This document shows, piece after piece, positions 32,778 through 40,967 of a stretch of DNA of 64,000 nt. The first letter of the stretch is position 1. Every line of letters begins with the position of its first letter. The stretch spans positions 812,001-876,000 of the forward strand of contig NZ_JAVIZM010000001.1 in assembly GCF_031453555.1 (NCBI RefSeq), given 5' to 3'. Both the position numbers and the translations under genes were made by a program. Source of the DNA: Bacillus sp. SLBN-46. GTDB taxonomy: Bacteria; Bacillota; Bacilli; Bacillales; Cytobacillaceae. The notes under the pieces are model-generated. The model made no database searches. It saw only the letters and a program-made list of their open reading frames with translations, and was not told the DNA's origin.

Positions 32778-32868
32778 TGGCGAGCAAAATGGAATATTGA
32801 CGAGTAAAATTAGGATTCGACGAGTAAATGGGAATTTTAACGAGTAAAACATGCATTTAGACGAGTAA
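32778..32868. repeat. Family D array 2: five GACGAGTAA words
   Basis: Words begin at 32779 (GGCGAGCAA), 32799, 32819, 32839 (AACGAGTAA) and 32860; spacing 20, 20, 20, 21. One word fewer than the other arrays. Confidence 0.78.
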
Positions 32869-32973
32869 GACCAAGGGGAAGATTGTGTTGGTTCAGTTTT
32901 GTGATAATGGAGTATATCTCGACAATCTTCTCATTATTTTCAATACAAGAAACCATAGATAACAAGTGTTTAT

Positions 32974-33165
32974 CCTTCTTTTAACTAAACGTTTGATTAC
33001 TAGTGAATTAGGGGGAAGAAACGGGAAGAAGTCGAATAGAGAAAAATAACTATTATGTTGTGGAATGGGAACGAAAATCGCAGAAAGATGATCGACAAAC
33101 TTTTTATGCCTTTTGTGATGGAAATGGCCAGGGTGCCAGGGTGACGGTTCTGGTGGCTTTTTAGG
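32974..33165. repeat. Family C composite repeat (copy 5) with a B half-copy
   Basis: AACTAAACGTTTGATTACTAGTG, AGGGGGAAGAAACGGGAAG, then GACGGTTCTGGTGGC at the end. The right-hand AAACG motif is missing. Confidence 0.6.
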
Positions 33166-33179
33166 TGGCGTTCTGTGTT

Positions 33180-33386
33180 TTAGTGTTTTTGGTATTTAGG
33201 CTTATAAAATATTAAAGAGCCTGCAATGATTATGCAGACTAATCCACCGATACCAGTAGTTATAAATGAAAATTGTGAAGAAAAGTAAAATTTAATTACT
33301 GTTAGAAAAATAATAAATACCCATCCAATAAGATTAATAATCCATTTTTTTTCATCATTCCTAGCTCCTACTAAAATATTTTTAAC
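33180..33386 (-). pseudogene. Small membrane-protein ORF without a start codon
   Basis: Open minus-strand frame of 68 codons: VKNILVGARNDEKKWIINLI, then two hydrophobic segments and KPKYQKH, stop 33180-33182. It is preceded in frame by a TAG (33387-33389) and contains no ATG, GTG or TTG near the front, so it is either a decayed gene or uses a rare start such as ATT. The protein-like composition is convincing. Confidence 0.4.
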
Positions 33387-33701
33387 CTATTGGGAACTTA
33401 ACCATGTTTCTATAATTATATAATAATGGAAATGCTGGAAAAATAATACCAAATTCTTTTGTATGTGGAAAAAAGGTCCGGGATTCTCGGGAACGGTTCA
33501 TGTCATGAACCCAGTGCCTTAACGGATCAAATCATTTTACGAAGATCTAGGATTTCAGTTTTTTTGGGGAGATATAACACAAAATTGATTAATTATGAAA
33601 AACGAAAGTTATGTAATTGGCCTTTTCCAAGAGGTGGTTCTGCAGGACTTTTTTTCAACGAGGAATTTTTTTGAGCCACTGGAATCACAATCTGTGTTTA
33701 T

Positions 33702-33731
33702 ATAAAAAGAGTGACCAACTTAGCCACTCTC
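33702..33731 (-). terminator. Terminator after the surface-protein gene
   Basis: AGAGTG / CACTCT stem; on the minus strand a T run follows. Confidence 0.65.
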
Positions 33732-33750
33732 CATAAATGATTCAATTAAC

Positions 33751-35085
33751 CTACCTAATCCACGCACCATCTGCACCTATTTTATATTTACCAATCCACG
33801 TACTGTGTGCCATTTTTCCATTATTATAGAGATAGTACCATTTTGTACCGACTTGAATCCAACCTTTTGCCATTGCCCCAGATGATTTTAGGTAATACCA
33901 ACTCCCACCATCTTTAAGCCATCCTGTTTTCATAGAGCCGTTGCTATTTAAATAATACCACGCTCCGTCATAAATCCAGCCCGTTTGCATAACACCATAA
34001 GAATTTAGATAGTACCACTTACCACCATCAGATACCCAACCAGTTTTCTTTACGCCTGTTTGTTTATCAAGGAAAAACCATTTGCCAGCGTCATCGTACC
34101 ACCCTTTATCTTTTGCTCCATTAGTATAATGATAGGTTTTACCGTTCTCGACAATCCACCCATTTAGAATAGAACTAACAACAGTAACACTTGTTACAGC
34201 ACTTATATTACCTGCTTGATCAGTTGCAGTAACATTGAAAACTGTGCCAACTGAATATGTAGAAGGTAGGTTTGCTTCAAAAGCACCACTTGGGTTTGTT
34301 ATTCCAGTTCCAACAACTATATCATTCAAGGAAACTTCAACTGTAGAATTTGGCTCTGCTTTACCTTTTAAGAGTGTATCATTATCGTCAAAACGATTAA
34401 CTTGTGGGGCAGGTGGTGGTGTAACATCTGGTGTAGGTGTTTGATCAATATAATCCCACGCTAAACCATATACATCGTTCGTAACATACTCCCCGATGTT
34501 AAGAGCACGAATAAAGTAAACACCTCTTGATAGACTATACCCTGCTGTCATTTGATGGTCATCAAATTGTGCTGCAACAGGATCAATCATATTATCAAAT
34601 TCATCTGTGAGAACAAATCCAATATTAGATAATGAATTAGTAGACATTAACCCGGAGATGGCAATTGTAGCACTTTGAGGAATCTCAATAGCAAAGGTAT
34701 CAAGGTCATATTGATGATAAAATGTACCTAGAATTATATCCCCTTGTGGTAGATAATCTGCTTCGGTAACAAAGTCATTCGGTTCAACTTCATAAATACT
34801 ATTGCCAGTAAGATCTTGAGTTGAATAGCCATTATTAAATTTTTGTGATTTTGTTACGCGTGAATTTTGTGATTTTAATAAATCCCTAGATTGATGTGAT
34901 TTTAACAATCTTTCAAGTTTTGAATGTTCAAACCCATTTACTTTTTCTACTTGAACGTGTGCTTTTTCTTTAACAAGTTGTTCCTTAAAAGAGTCATAAG
35001 ACGATGCGGCTTTTGCATTAACACCGCCCAACAATAATATTCCTGACGATAGCGCTAAAATACTACTAATCTTTTTTAAATTCAT
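33751..35085 (-). CDS. Secreted surface protein: PPC-like domain, Ig-like domain, choline-binding-type repeats
   Basis: 444 residues. Signal peptide (residues 1-27, ILALSSGILLLGGVNAKA). A pre-peptidase-C-like beta domain at about 95-220 (IYEVEPNDFVTEADYLPQGD). Then a bacterial Ig domain after TPPPAPQ (TLLKGKAEPNSTVEVSLND ... ATDQAGNISAVTSV). The end has about six 20-residue repeats of the type GWxxDGGKWYYLNSNGxMxT, the choline-binding/glucan-binding family. These usually hold proteins on teichoic acid or polysaccharide. Choline-containing teichoic acid is unusual in Bacillaceae, so the ligand may be another wall glycan. GAGGGGGA precedes the ATG. Confidence 0.88.
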   Translation of the reverse strand: MNLKKISSILALSSGILLLGGVNAKAASSYDSFKEQLVKEKAHVQVEKVNGFEHSKLERLLKSHQSRDLLKSQNSRVTKSQKFNNGYSTQDLTGNSIYEVEPNDFVTEADYLPQGDIILGTFYHQYDLDTFAIEIPQSATIAISGLMSTNSLSNIGFVLTDEFDNMIDPVAAQFDDHQMTAGYSLSRGVYFIRALNIGEYVTNDVYGLAWDYIDQTPTPDVTPPPAPQVNRFDDNDTLLKGKAEPNSTVEVSLNDIVVGTGITNPSGAFEANLPSTYSVGTVFNVTATDQAGNISAVTSVTVVSSILNGWIVENGKTYHYTNGAKDKGWYDDAGKWFFLDKQTGVKKTGWVSDGGKWYYLNSYGVMQTGWIYDGAWYYLNSNGSMKTGWLKDGGSWYYLKSSGAMAKGWIQVGTKWYYLYNNGKMAHSTWIGKYKIGADGAWIR

Positions 35086-35205
35086 TCGATTTCCCCCTCA
35101 ATTTACATCACCTAGAAAATTATAGCGGTTTTTCCCAAAAATACAGGTAATTTCCATCGTCATTTTCTTTTATATCTTGACACTTTTCACAGATACAGAC
35201 CAGGT

Positions 35206-35260
35206 GGGGACAGTCCCCCGGCCCTTTAAAGTGGTGAAGGAATCTAAAGTAAGTGGTTGG
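35206..35260. repeat. Family A left arm fused to a C-type flank (second case)
   Basis: GGGGACAGTCCCCCGGCCC then TTTAAAGTGGTGAAGGAAT. The following 200 bases match 21592-21730 closely, so the fused unit has moved or been copied as a whole. Confidence 0.7.
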
Positions 35261-35389
35261 ACTACGTGCTGGCGAAGGACAGGTTCAGTCGGTTCTTTAC
35301 GTTCCTTTTCATAAAAGGAGCTGCCAGTTCCCGACATTCTTCTCAATGATTTTAAGCTAAAGGTCCTATATTTATTTGGTTTCAGCCAG

Positions 35390-35695
35390 TTGTTAATTAA
35401 ACGTCCGATTAGTATCGAATGAGGGGGAAGAAGAGAGAAGAATGTCGTTTTAAGAAAAGAAACTAATTTTTTGTGGAATAGAATCGAAAATTTGCGGGTA
35501 AGGTGGCGACATTCTTTTTATTCTATTCTGGATTAAAAGGGCATAATAGTGGGGTTTATGCTCTTTTTAAACAAACGATTGAATAGTATAGCCTATAGGG
35601 GAAATGGTGTGAAAGTGGGGAAAGAGAGGACGAAAAGGACGATTTTACTGGCTTTGGTTAGTGCCAGGAGAACCGTCCCTGTGGTGCTGACGCTG
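35390..35695. repeat. Family C composite repeat (copy 6) ending in a B hairpin
   Basis: Left AATTAAACGTCCGATTAGTATCG, right AACAAACGATTGAATAGTATAGC, then TGGTTAGTGCCAGGAGAACCGTCCC, the same right end as copy 1. Confidence 0.75.
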
Positions 35696-35960
35696 AAGGA
35701 TAATGAATATTTTATCGTTGGCGATTCTCCACGGGAAAGTAAAGATAGTAGATACATAGGGCCAATCAAAAAAAGCAGATCTTTGGGAAGGTAATAGAAA
35801 TAAAATCAAAATAATGTTCTGTCTCCCTTTGCTGTAGTGTATACAGTAAGTGTTTCAAAAGTCCCAGATGGGCATTTTTTCTAAAGATAAGTAAATATAT
35901 AATTCTATTCCACCACAGTCTTTGATAGTTTTTTTATGGAGGAGTGGGTGGGTTTAGTAG

Positions 35961-36076
35961 TTGGGGAGTAAAGTGGGGTTATTGACGAGTAAGGAATGAA
36001 ATTTGACGAGTAAAATAGAAAATAGACGAGTAAATCAAATATTTGACGAGTAAATCATCAAAAGTGACGAGTAAGT
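35961..36076. repeat. Family D array 3: six GACGAGTAA words
   Basis: Words begin at 35963 (GGGGAGTAA), 35984, 36005, 36025, 36045 and 36066. The spacing 21, 21, 20, 20, 21 is identical to array 1, and the leading 30 bases (TATGGAGGAGTGG ... TAGTTGG) match too. A weak hairpin with seven T's precedes it. Confidence 0.8.
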
Positions 36077-36131
36077 AAGGAAATCATATAAAAAATGTAA
36101 TTTTAAAGGTATTTCAAGATAACAGTCATTA

Positions 36132-36475
36132 GTCGACATTTTTTTTATTATTTTCAATGCAAGAAACCATAAGTAGCAAGTGTTCATCCTTCTTTTAACC
36201 AAACGTTTGATTGATATCGGATTAGGGGGAAGAAAAGGGAAAGAAGTCGATTAGAGAGAAATAACTATTTTATTGCCGAATAGGAAAGAAACTCGCGGAA
36301 AATTGGCCGACAATCTTTTTGTGCCCTTCGTGAAGAAAATATCTTTACAATTGAGTTTCTGCTCGTGTTAACCAAACGAATAATTAGTATAGCTTATAGG
36401 GAAAACAGTCAAAATATGATGAAAAAGACGGTTTATGAGGTGAAACAAAACCATGAAAACCGTCCTTGTTCATTT
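36132..36475. repeat. Family C composite repeat (copy 7) ending in a B hairpin
   Basis: Shows the internal duplication clearly: GTCGACATTTTTTTTATT ... AACCAAACGTTTGATTG and again GGCCGACAATCTTTTTGT ... AACCAAACGAATAATTAG, then AAGACGGTTTATGAGG ... CATGAAAACCGTCCT. Confidence 0.75.
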
Positions 36476-36560
36476 GATTCGGAAGGAACTAATGGCATAA
36501 TTGAGTCCAGAAATGTGTCATTAAAAAAAATACAAATTTAGACAGAAGGAGGGATTTGCA

Positions 36561-36887
36561 ATGTCGAACAACATCTCAAACAATATTCTGGTGAAAATGC
36601 ATTTCATGTTAAAGTCTACTCCGCCAAGAGTAACTTTTCATCAGGACATGACCGAAGAAGAAAGGAATATCATGCTACAACATATCTCCTATTGGACGGA
36701 CAAGCAGAATCAGGGGATTGCTTTGGTTTTCGGACCGGTTCTAAATCCTTCAGCTCCACACGGACTGGCCATTATTGAAGTCGATAATGAGGAACAAGTT
36801 CCAAAACTCATCGCAGAAGATCCCGCCGTTATTGCGGGAATAATGGCAACGGAATTTTATCCTATGAAAGCAGTTGTAAAGAAATAA
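36561..36887 (+). CDS. YCII-related domain protein
   Basis: 108 residues. Matches the YciI-like small dimeric alpha-beta barrel: LKSTPPRVTFHQDMTEEER, HISYWTDKQNQGIALVFGPV, GLAIIEVDNEEQVPKLIAEDP. Function is unknown for most members. AGAAGGAGGG precedes the ATG. Its terminator (36949-36978) is the landing site of the intron that follows. Confidence 0.82.
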   Translation: MSNNISNNILVKMHFMLKSTPPRVTFHQDMTEEERNIMLQHISYWTDKQNQGIALVFGPVLNPSAPHGLAIIEVDNEEQVPKLIAEDPAVIAGIMATEFYPMKAVVKK

Positions 36888-36948
36888 TATAATTCCTTTA
36901 TTATAGGAAAGCCTCCGTTTTGCTGTACTGACGGGGACAAGAGTGAAT

Positions 36949-36978
36949 ACGGGATCGCTTTCTGGCGGTCCTGTTTTT
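36949..36978 (+). terminator. Terminator hairpin used as group II intron target
   Basis: ACGGGATCGC (36949-36958) pairs with GCGGTCCTGT (36965-36974) using wobbles, followed by T's; the intron begins at the very end of the T run. Confidence 0.8.
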
Positions 36979-39136
36979 GTGCGACGGGCAGTCGTACCTT
37001 TGCTTAATACAAGCATGAATTTACTGTTAAAGGTTGGGTTATGTTACTTCGGTAATAACAGACCCCGAATCCTGGAAGGTTTATTCTCTCGGAGGTGTAA
37101 GTCCTCCCGTAGGCATACTGGTAGAACCTACGAAGACTAATCTAGGGCATTACTGTGAGGTAGTGTTTGAAGGAGATGCGGTAAATCGAGAGACCCGTAG
37201 TCGGATGAGCAGACCCAAATGCGAAAGCGTGAAGCACATACGGCAAGATAAGTCGGCGACCGTGCGAAAATAACGGGAAGCCCGAACTTTAAAGCTTCTT
37301 AGCCAAAGAACCAGTCGACTAAGGAGGGCTTATCAAGTGATGGTGCTGGGTATGTTTAGAAGGAAAGTGCGATGACCCCGTGAGGTCTCCACTTTAACTT
37401 TAGGTGTTGATATATAAGGGAAATCCGAAGTTATCAATACAAGTGGAGAAGTCAGACGCCCTCATAGTACGGAAGTAAGATTGCGACCAAACGTAATCTG
37501 AACGGAAGGGGGAGCGACCTCGTGGCTCTACATTTATAAAAGTGTGTAATGATAACAGTATACGTTACCTCGGTAAAAACGTACTGGAAGTGCACAATGA
37601 AAGGTGTGGAATAAGCATTGAACCAAGAACTAAAGTTCAAATGGCACAGTGTATATGGACAAATTCTCTTCGATAGAAAGCTAAAAACAGCTTGGGAAAA
37701 GGTTAAGAGCAATAATGGGGCTGGAGGTATAGATGGAGAAACAGTCACAAGTTACGCAAGTAACGAAGAAAAGAATCTCAATCAGTTACTCCAGAAATTA
37801 AGACTTAAAGAGTACACCCCGTCACCAGTACGAAGAAAATATATTCCCAAAAAGAACGGAAAACTTCGTCCACTGGGGATACCAAATATTGAAGACCGTA
37901 TCGTTCAGCAAGCTGTGGTTAATGTACTTGAACCTAAATGTGAAGAACTCATTTTCCATAAATGGTCATGCGGCTATCGTCCAAATCTTGGAGCTAAAAG
38001 AGTAATGCAAATCATTACTTGGAATATCGAGAGTGGTTACAATTATATTTACGATTGTGATATTAAGGGATTCTTTGACAATATTCCTCATAAAAAGTTG
38101 ATGAAGATACTTAATAAATATATAGCTGATGGAACTATACTCGATCTAATTTGGAAATGGCTTAAAGCGGGCTACATGGAAGAAGGAAAGTATCACAAAG
38201 TAGACTCAGGAACCCCGCAAGGGGGTGTGATTTCACCATTACTTGCGAATCTCTTTCTAAATGAACTTGATTGGGAACTTGAAACCCATGGAATTCACTT
38301 CGTCAGATATGCCGATGATTTCCTCTTATTTGCCAAAACAAAAGAGGAAATTGTGCGTGCAGAATCAATAACAAAACAAAAGCTAGCTGAATTAGGGCTT
38401 GAGATCTCCATCGAGAAAACGAAAATCGTCGATTTTAACCATGATGATTTTGATTTCCTTGGATTCACTTTTGAGCACTGGAGGAAAAGGAAGAGAGATG
38501 GAAAACCATACTACATAGCTAAACCAAAGGATTCTACATGGAAAGACTTTCGCCAAAAGATAAAGGATAAAACAATGAAATCCCTAACTTTTAGCAAAGA
38601 AATGTGGGTTGAACGTGTGAATCAAGTAATACGGGGAAAAGTAAATTACTTTTTAACACTTTGGAATGCGATTAACGAGAATAAAAAGTATGGAAGAGAA
38701 TTTTCATGTTTCTTCAACGTTTTCAGGGATAACTTATTAGCCATAGATAGCTATATAAGAAGAAGACTAAGAGTAGCAATGATACATGACCATCCAAGTC
38801 AAAACAAAGGACATAAGATGAAAACAAAATGGGGAATAGAGTTCTTTGCGAGGATTGGATTAGTTCCAGCATTTCAATATTATTATGGAAAGCAATATGG
38901 ACATACCATTGAGGACTACATTCAGTACATGAAGGTAAAACAAGAAAAGAAATATAAAAGAAAACTACAAAGAGCCAAAGAACGTGGAGAGGTTTACTTC
39001 ACAGCCAAAAGAGTCCAAATGATTAACTGTGCACAGGGTAAAACAAGGTATTCAATGTAACATGTTGGTAAGCCGTATGCCTTAATAGGGCACGTGCGGT
39101 TTGATAAGGGGGAAGCCTCGTGAGAGGTTTCCCTAC
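36979..39136 (+). mobile_element. Group II intron (class C-like by target), complete
   Basis: 5' end GTGCGAC at 36979; about 640 bases of ribozyme before the reverse-transcriptase gene. Domain V at about 39070-39103 (AGCCGTATGC ... GCACGTGCGGTTT, with the AGC triad). Domain VI hairpin GGGAAGCCTC / GAGGTTTCCC and end CCCTAC at 39136. Insertion directly behind a terminator stem and T run is the hallmark of class C introns. All parts look intact, so splicing and mobility are plausible. Boundaries by eye, probably within a few bases. Confidence 0.88.
37618..39060 (+). CDS. Group II intron reverse transcriptase/maturase (LtrA type)
   Basis: 480 residues. RT palm motifs: GGIDGETV early, RPLGIPNIEDRIVQQA, CDIKGFFDNIPH, GTPQGGVISPLLANLFLN, and catalytic YADD in FVRYADDFLLFAK. 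A group-II maturase X domain follows (about 350-430). There is no HNH endonuclease at the end, in line with class C proteins that insert by using single-stranded or hairpin targets. TTG start at 37618 with a poor ribosome site, common for intron proteins. Confidence 0.93.
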   Translation: MNQELKFKWHSVYGQILFDRKLKTAWEKVKSNNGAGGIDGETVTSYASNEEKNLNQLLQKLRLKEYTPSPVRRKYIPKKNGKLRPLGIPNIEDRIVQQAVVNVLEPKCEELIFHKWSCGYRPNLGAKRVMQIITWNIESGYNYIYDCDIKGFFDNIPHKKLMKILNKYIADGTILDLIWKWLKAGYMEEGKYHKVDSGTPQGGVISPLLANLFLNELDWELETHGIHFVRYADDFLLFAKTKEEIVRAESITKQKLAELGLEISIEKTKIVDFNHDDFDFLGFTFEHWRKRKRDGKPYYIAKPKDSTWKDFRQKIKDKTMKSLTFSKEMWVERVNQVIRGKVNYFLTLWNAINENKKYGREFSCFFNVFRDNLLAIDSYIRRRLRVAMIHDHPSQNKGHKMKTKWGIEFFARIGLVPAFQYYYGKQYGHTIEDYIQYMKVKQEKKYKRKLQRAKERGEVYFTAKRVQMINCAQGKTRYSM

Positions 39137-39275
39137 TTTATTTGTTGAAGTAATTGCTGCGGAGGTATGTTTCCTTATTCGACTAACGGGTAGGTGAAAA
39201 AAGAAGACTAATATATGGTAATATTGAGTAAAACAAATGGATAGGTAGGGGATGAATAGTGGGGAGGTTTTTTGA

Positions 39276-39461
39276 GTGGTTTATGGATTGTTAAATATAT
39301 TATTTTCTTTTGTTATCTTTATAGTTTTGCAGAAAATATTCAATTCACAGGATGAAGGAATCTTTTTCCTATTGATTGTCATAGCGTTCCACCTAGTGTT
39401 TGGGAATTGGTTGAAAAAGGTTTTAGATTATGCCAAAAAGGAATATAAGCGGGATAAATGA
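39276..39461 (+). CDS. Small membrane protein, unknown
   Basis: 61 residues, GTG start eight bases behind GGGGAGGT. Two hydrophobic segments and a basic tail (KKEYKRDK). No recognised family. A B half-copy follows at 39493-39516. Confidence 0.5.
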   Translation: MVYGLLNILFSFVIFIVLQKIFNSQDEGIFFLLIVIAFHLVFGNWLKKVLDYAKKEYKRDK

Positions 39462-39552
39462 CCAAAAAAGTATTGAAGGTGCATTAGGATATACCTTTAG
39501 AACCGTCCCAACAGCAGAGAAAAAGCACAATTCAATACGGAGGAATTGTGCT

Positions 39553-39825
39553 TTATAACCTTATAGAAATCTCTGTTCCGTCTTTTAGGCAAGTATCAAC
39601 CAGCAGTAGACCTCTTTGCTTTGAAAGTTCCCTTAGCAAAGGCTTCAAATCATTCCTGTTTATATCAGGAATTTGAAACTTTTTCTTTGCTTTTTTCTCA
39701 ATTGCACGATTTACAAGCACCAGGATTCGCTTTGAAGTGAGGACTCCAATGAATAGATGTAAAAAAGCATACGGGACTGGAATAATAAATCGTTTGGCCT
39801 TTACTTTAATTTTTATCTTCATCAT
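39553..39825 (-). CDS. Small protein of the DUF2089/YvlB-like operon, unknown
   Basis: 90 residues from ATG 39825, one base after the stop of the gene before it. Starts with a strongly basic stretch (KIKIKVKAKRF), a hydrophobic patch, then PDINRNDLKPLLRELSKQRG and an acidic-to-polar end. The tight join points to translational coupling with the SHOCT-like gene. No family recognised. Confidence 0.65.
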   Translation of the reverse strand: MMKIKIKVKAKRFIIPVPYAFLHLFIGVLTSKRILVLVNRAIEKKAKKKFQIPDINRNDLKPLLRELSKQRGLLLVDTCLKDGTEISIRL

Positions 39826-39826
39826 A

Positions 39827-40216
39827 TTACTCAATAATAACCAGTACTTTGTCACCTTTTGATGAGGTAACATCTACAATTTGTCCGTCCAATTCATTTT
39901 CAATCGCTTCAATTAAAAGTTCCACGTCGATATCCTTTACATACTTTTCGGATTCTGGAATCATTTTAGCAATATTTGTTCCTACCTTTAAAACAGCTTT
40001 AATGAGTTTTATTGGCAGATTCACCTTTACATTGTCACCATCCTCAGAAGTAACACGGATTTTTAGCATTTTGTTTAAGTAGGAGGTTGAGGCCGGTTTA
40101 TTTAGATCGACTTGATTACCCTTTCCTTGCAGTACATCGATTAATTCAGCAGCCTTCTCTTTGTTCAGTTTTCCTTCTTCAACCATTGTTAATACTCTGG
40201 AAATTTCGTCACTCAT
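39827..40216 (-). CDS. SHOCT-like/YvlB N-terminal domain protein
   Basis: 129 residues. N-terminus SRVLTMVEEGKLNKEKAAELI is the short helical SHOCT-like motif found at the start of YvlB proteins; then MLKIRVTSEDGDNVKVNLPI, also typical of this group. The rest is a small beta-rich part ending GDKVLVIIE. ATG 40216 follows the previous stop directly, with GGGGAGGA before it. YvlB-type proteins are linked to envelope stress and phage-shock-like responses in Bacillus; transfer of that role here is inference. Confidence 0.75.
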   Translation of the reverse strand: MSDEISRVLTMVEEGKLNKEKAAELIDVLQGKGNQVDLNKPASTSYLNKMLKIRVTSEDGDNVKVNLPIKLIKAVLKVGTNIAKMIPESEKYVKDIDVELLIEAIENELDGQIVDVTSSKGDKVLVIIE

Positions 40217-40591
40217 TTAAGATTCCTCCCCATTTAATATCCCAATCGCTTCTTCGGCTGTTATTTCGCCCTTTTCCAGCATTAAAATTACTTTTTTTCG
40301 ATCAACTTTTTCAACCTTCTTAGTGGTGGAATATCCAAGAGAAGAGATAATGTCATCTAATTTCCCACGCACGGTGGGATAGGATACTCCAAGTTCTTTT
40401 TCCACTTCTTTAATATTTCCACGGCACTTTAGAAAAGTTTCAATAAAATTAAGCTGTTCCTTGCTAAGAGTTGCAAAATTGGAGAGTTCAAATTCATTTT
40501 CAATTGTGGTATGACAATGAGTGCACTGTAGCTTTGTGATTTTTAATTGCTTACTACAAACAGGACACTCTGAAATAAGAGGATATGCCAT
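40217..40591 (-). CDS. DUF2089 regulator: zinc ribbon plus helix-turn-helix
   Basis: 124 residues. Zinc ribbon with four Cys (CPVCSKQ and CTHCHTT), then a helix-turn-helix at about 45-90 (LNFIETFLKCRGNIKEVEKELGVSYPTVRGKLD), then a C-terminal SHOCT-like stretch (MLEKGEITAEEAIGILNGEE). This is the DUF2089 pattern. It probably regulates its own operon. AAGGAGGG precedes the ATG. The same SHOCT-like helix in both proteins suggests they bind each other. Confidence 0.82.
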   Translation of the reverse strand: MAYPLISECPVCSKQLKITKLQCTHCHTTIENEFELSNFATLSKEQLNFIETFLKCRGNIKEVEKELGVSYPTVRGKLDDIISSLGYSTTKKVEKVDRKKVILMLEKGEITAEEAIGILNGEES

Positions 40592-40967
40592 AATTCCCTC
40601 CTTCTTTATTTATAAATCAATCATACATCAATTCATTTAAAAATTAAATAGTAAAATTAAAAAATATAAACTTTAAGTAAATAAAAATAAATATATTTAA
40701 TTTATATATTAAATAATTTGATTAAAAGTGGAGTGCATCTGCAATTCTGGATTTGAGGAGCATTTGGTTTGAGATTTGTGAAATATTTCACCTAAACTAC
40801 CCTGCTGGAGTACCACGAAATTTTGCGGTAATACCCAAAAAGAGTGCGGTTTTTATTATGGTCAAACTAAGTAAAATGTAACACATGAGTATTCAATAAA
40901 AAATAACTCATTGAAGGAAGAAAATGAATTTTTATAACAACATTTAAAGTAGGAGGAGAAATATAAA
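40592..40967. other. AT-rich intergenic region
   Basis: From about 40610 to 40725 the sequence is almost pure A/T (TTAAATAAATATATT-like runs), likely a flexible promoter or protein-binding stretch shared by the divergent DUF2089 and PfpI-like genes. No gene seen. Confidence 0.5.

Noticed and set aside
33459..33674. 71-residue plus-strand frame
   Set aside because: Contains B-like repeat sequence (GGTGGTTCTGCAGGAC), no ribosome site, no protein-like pattern.
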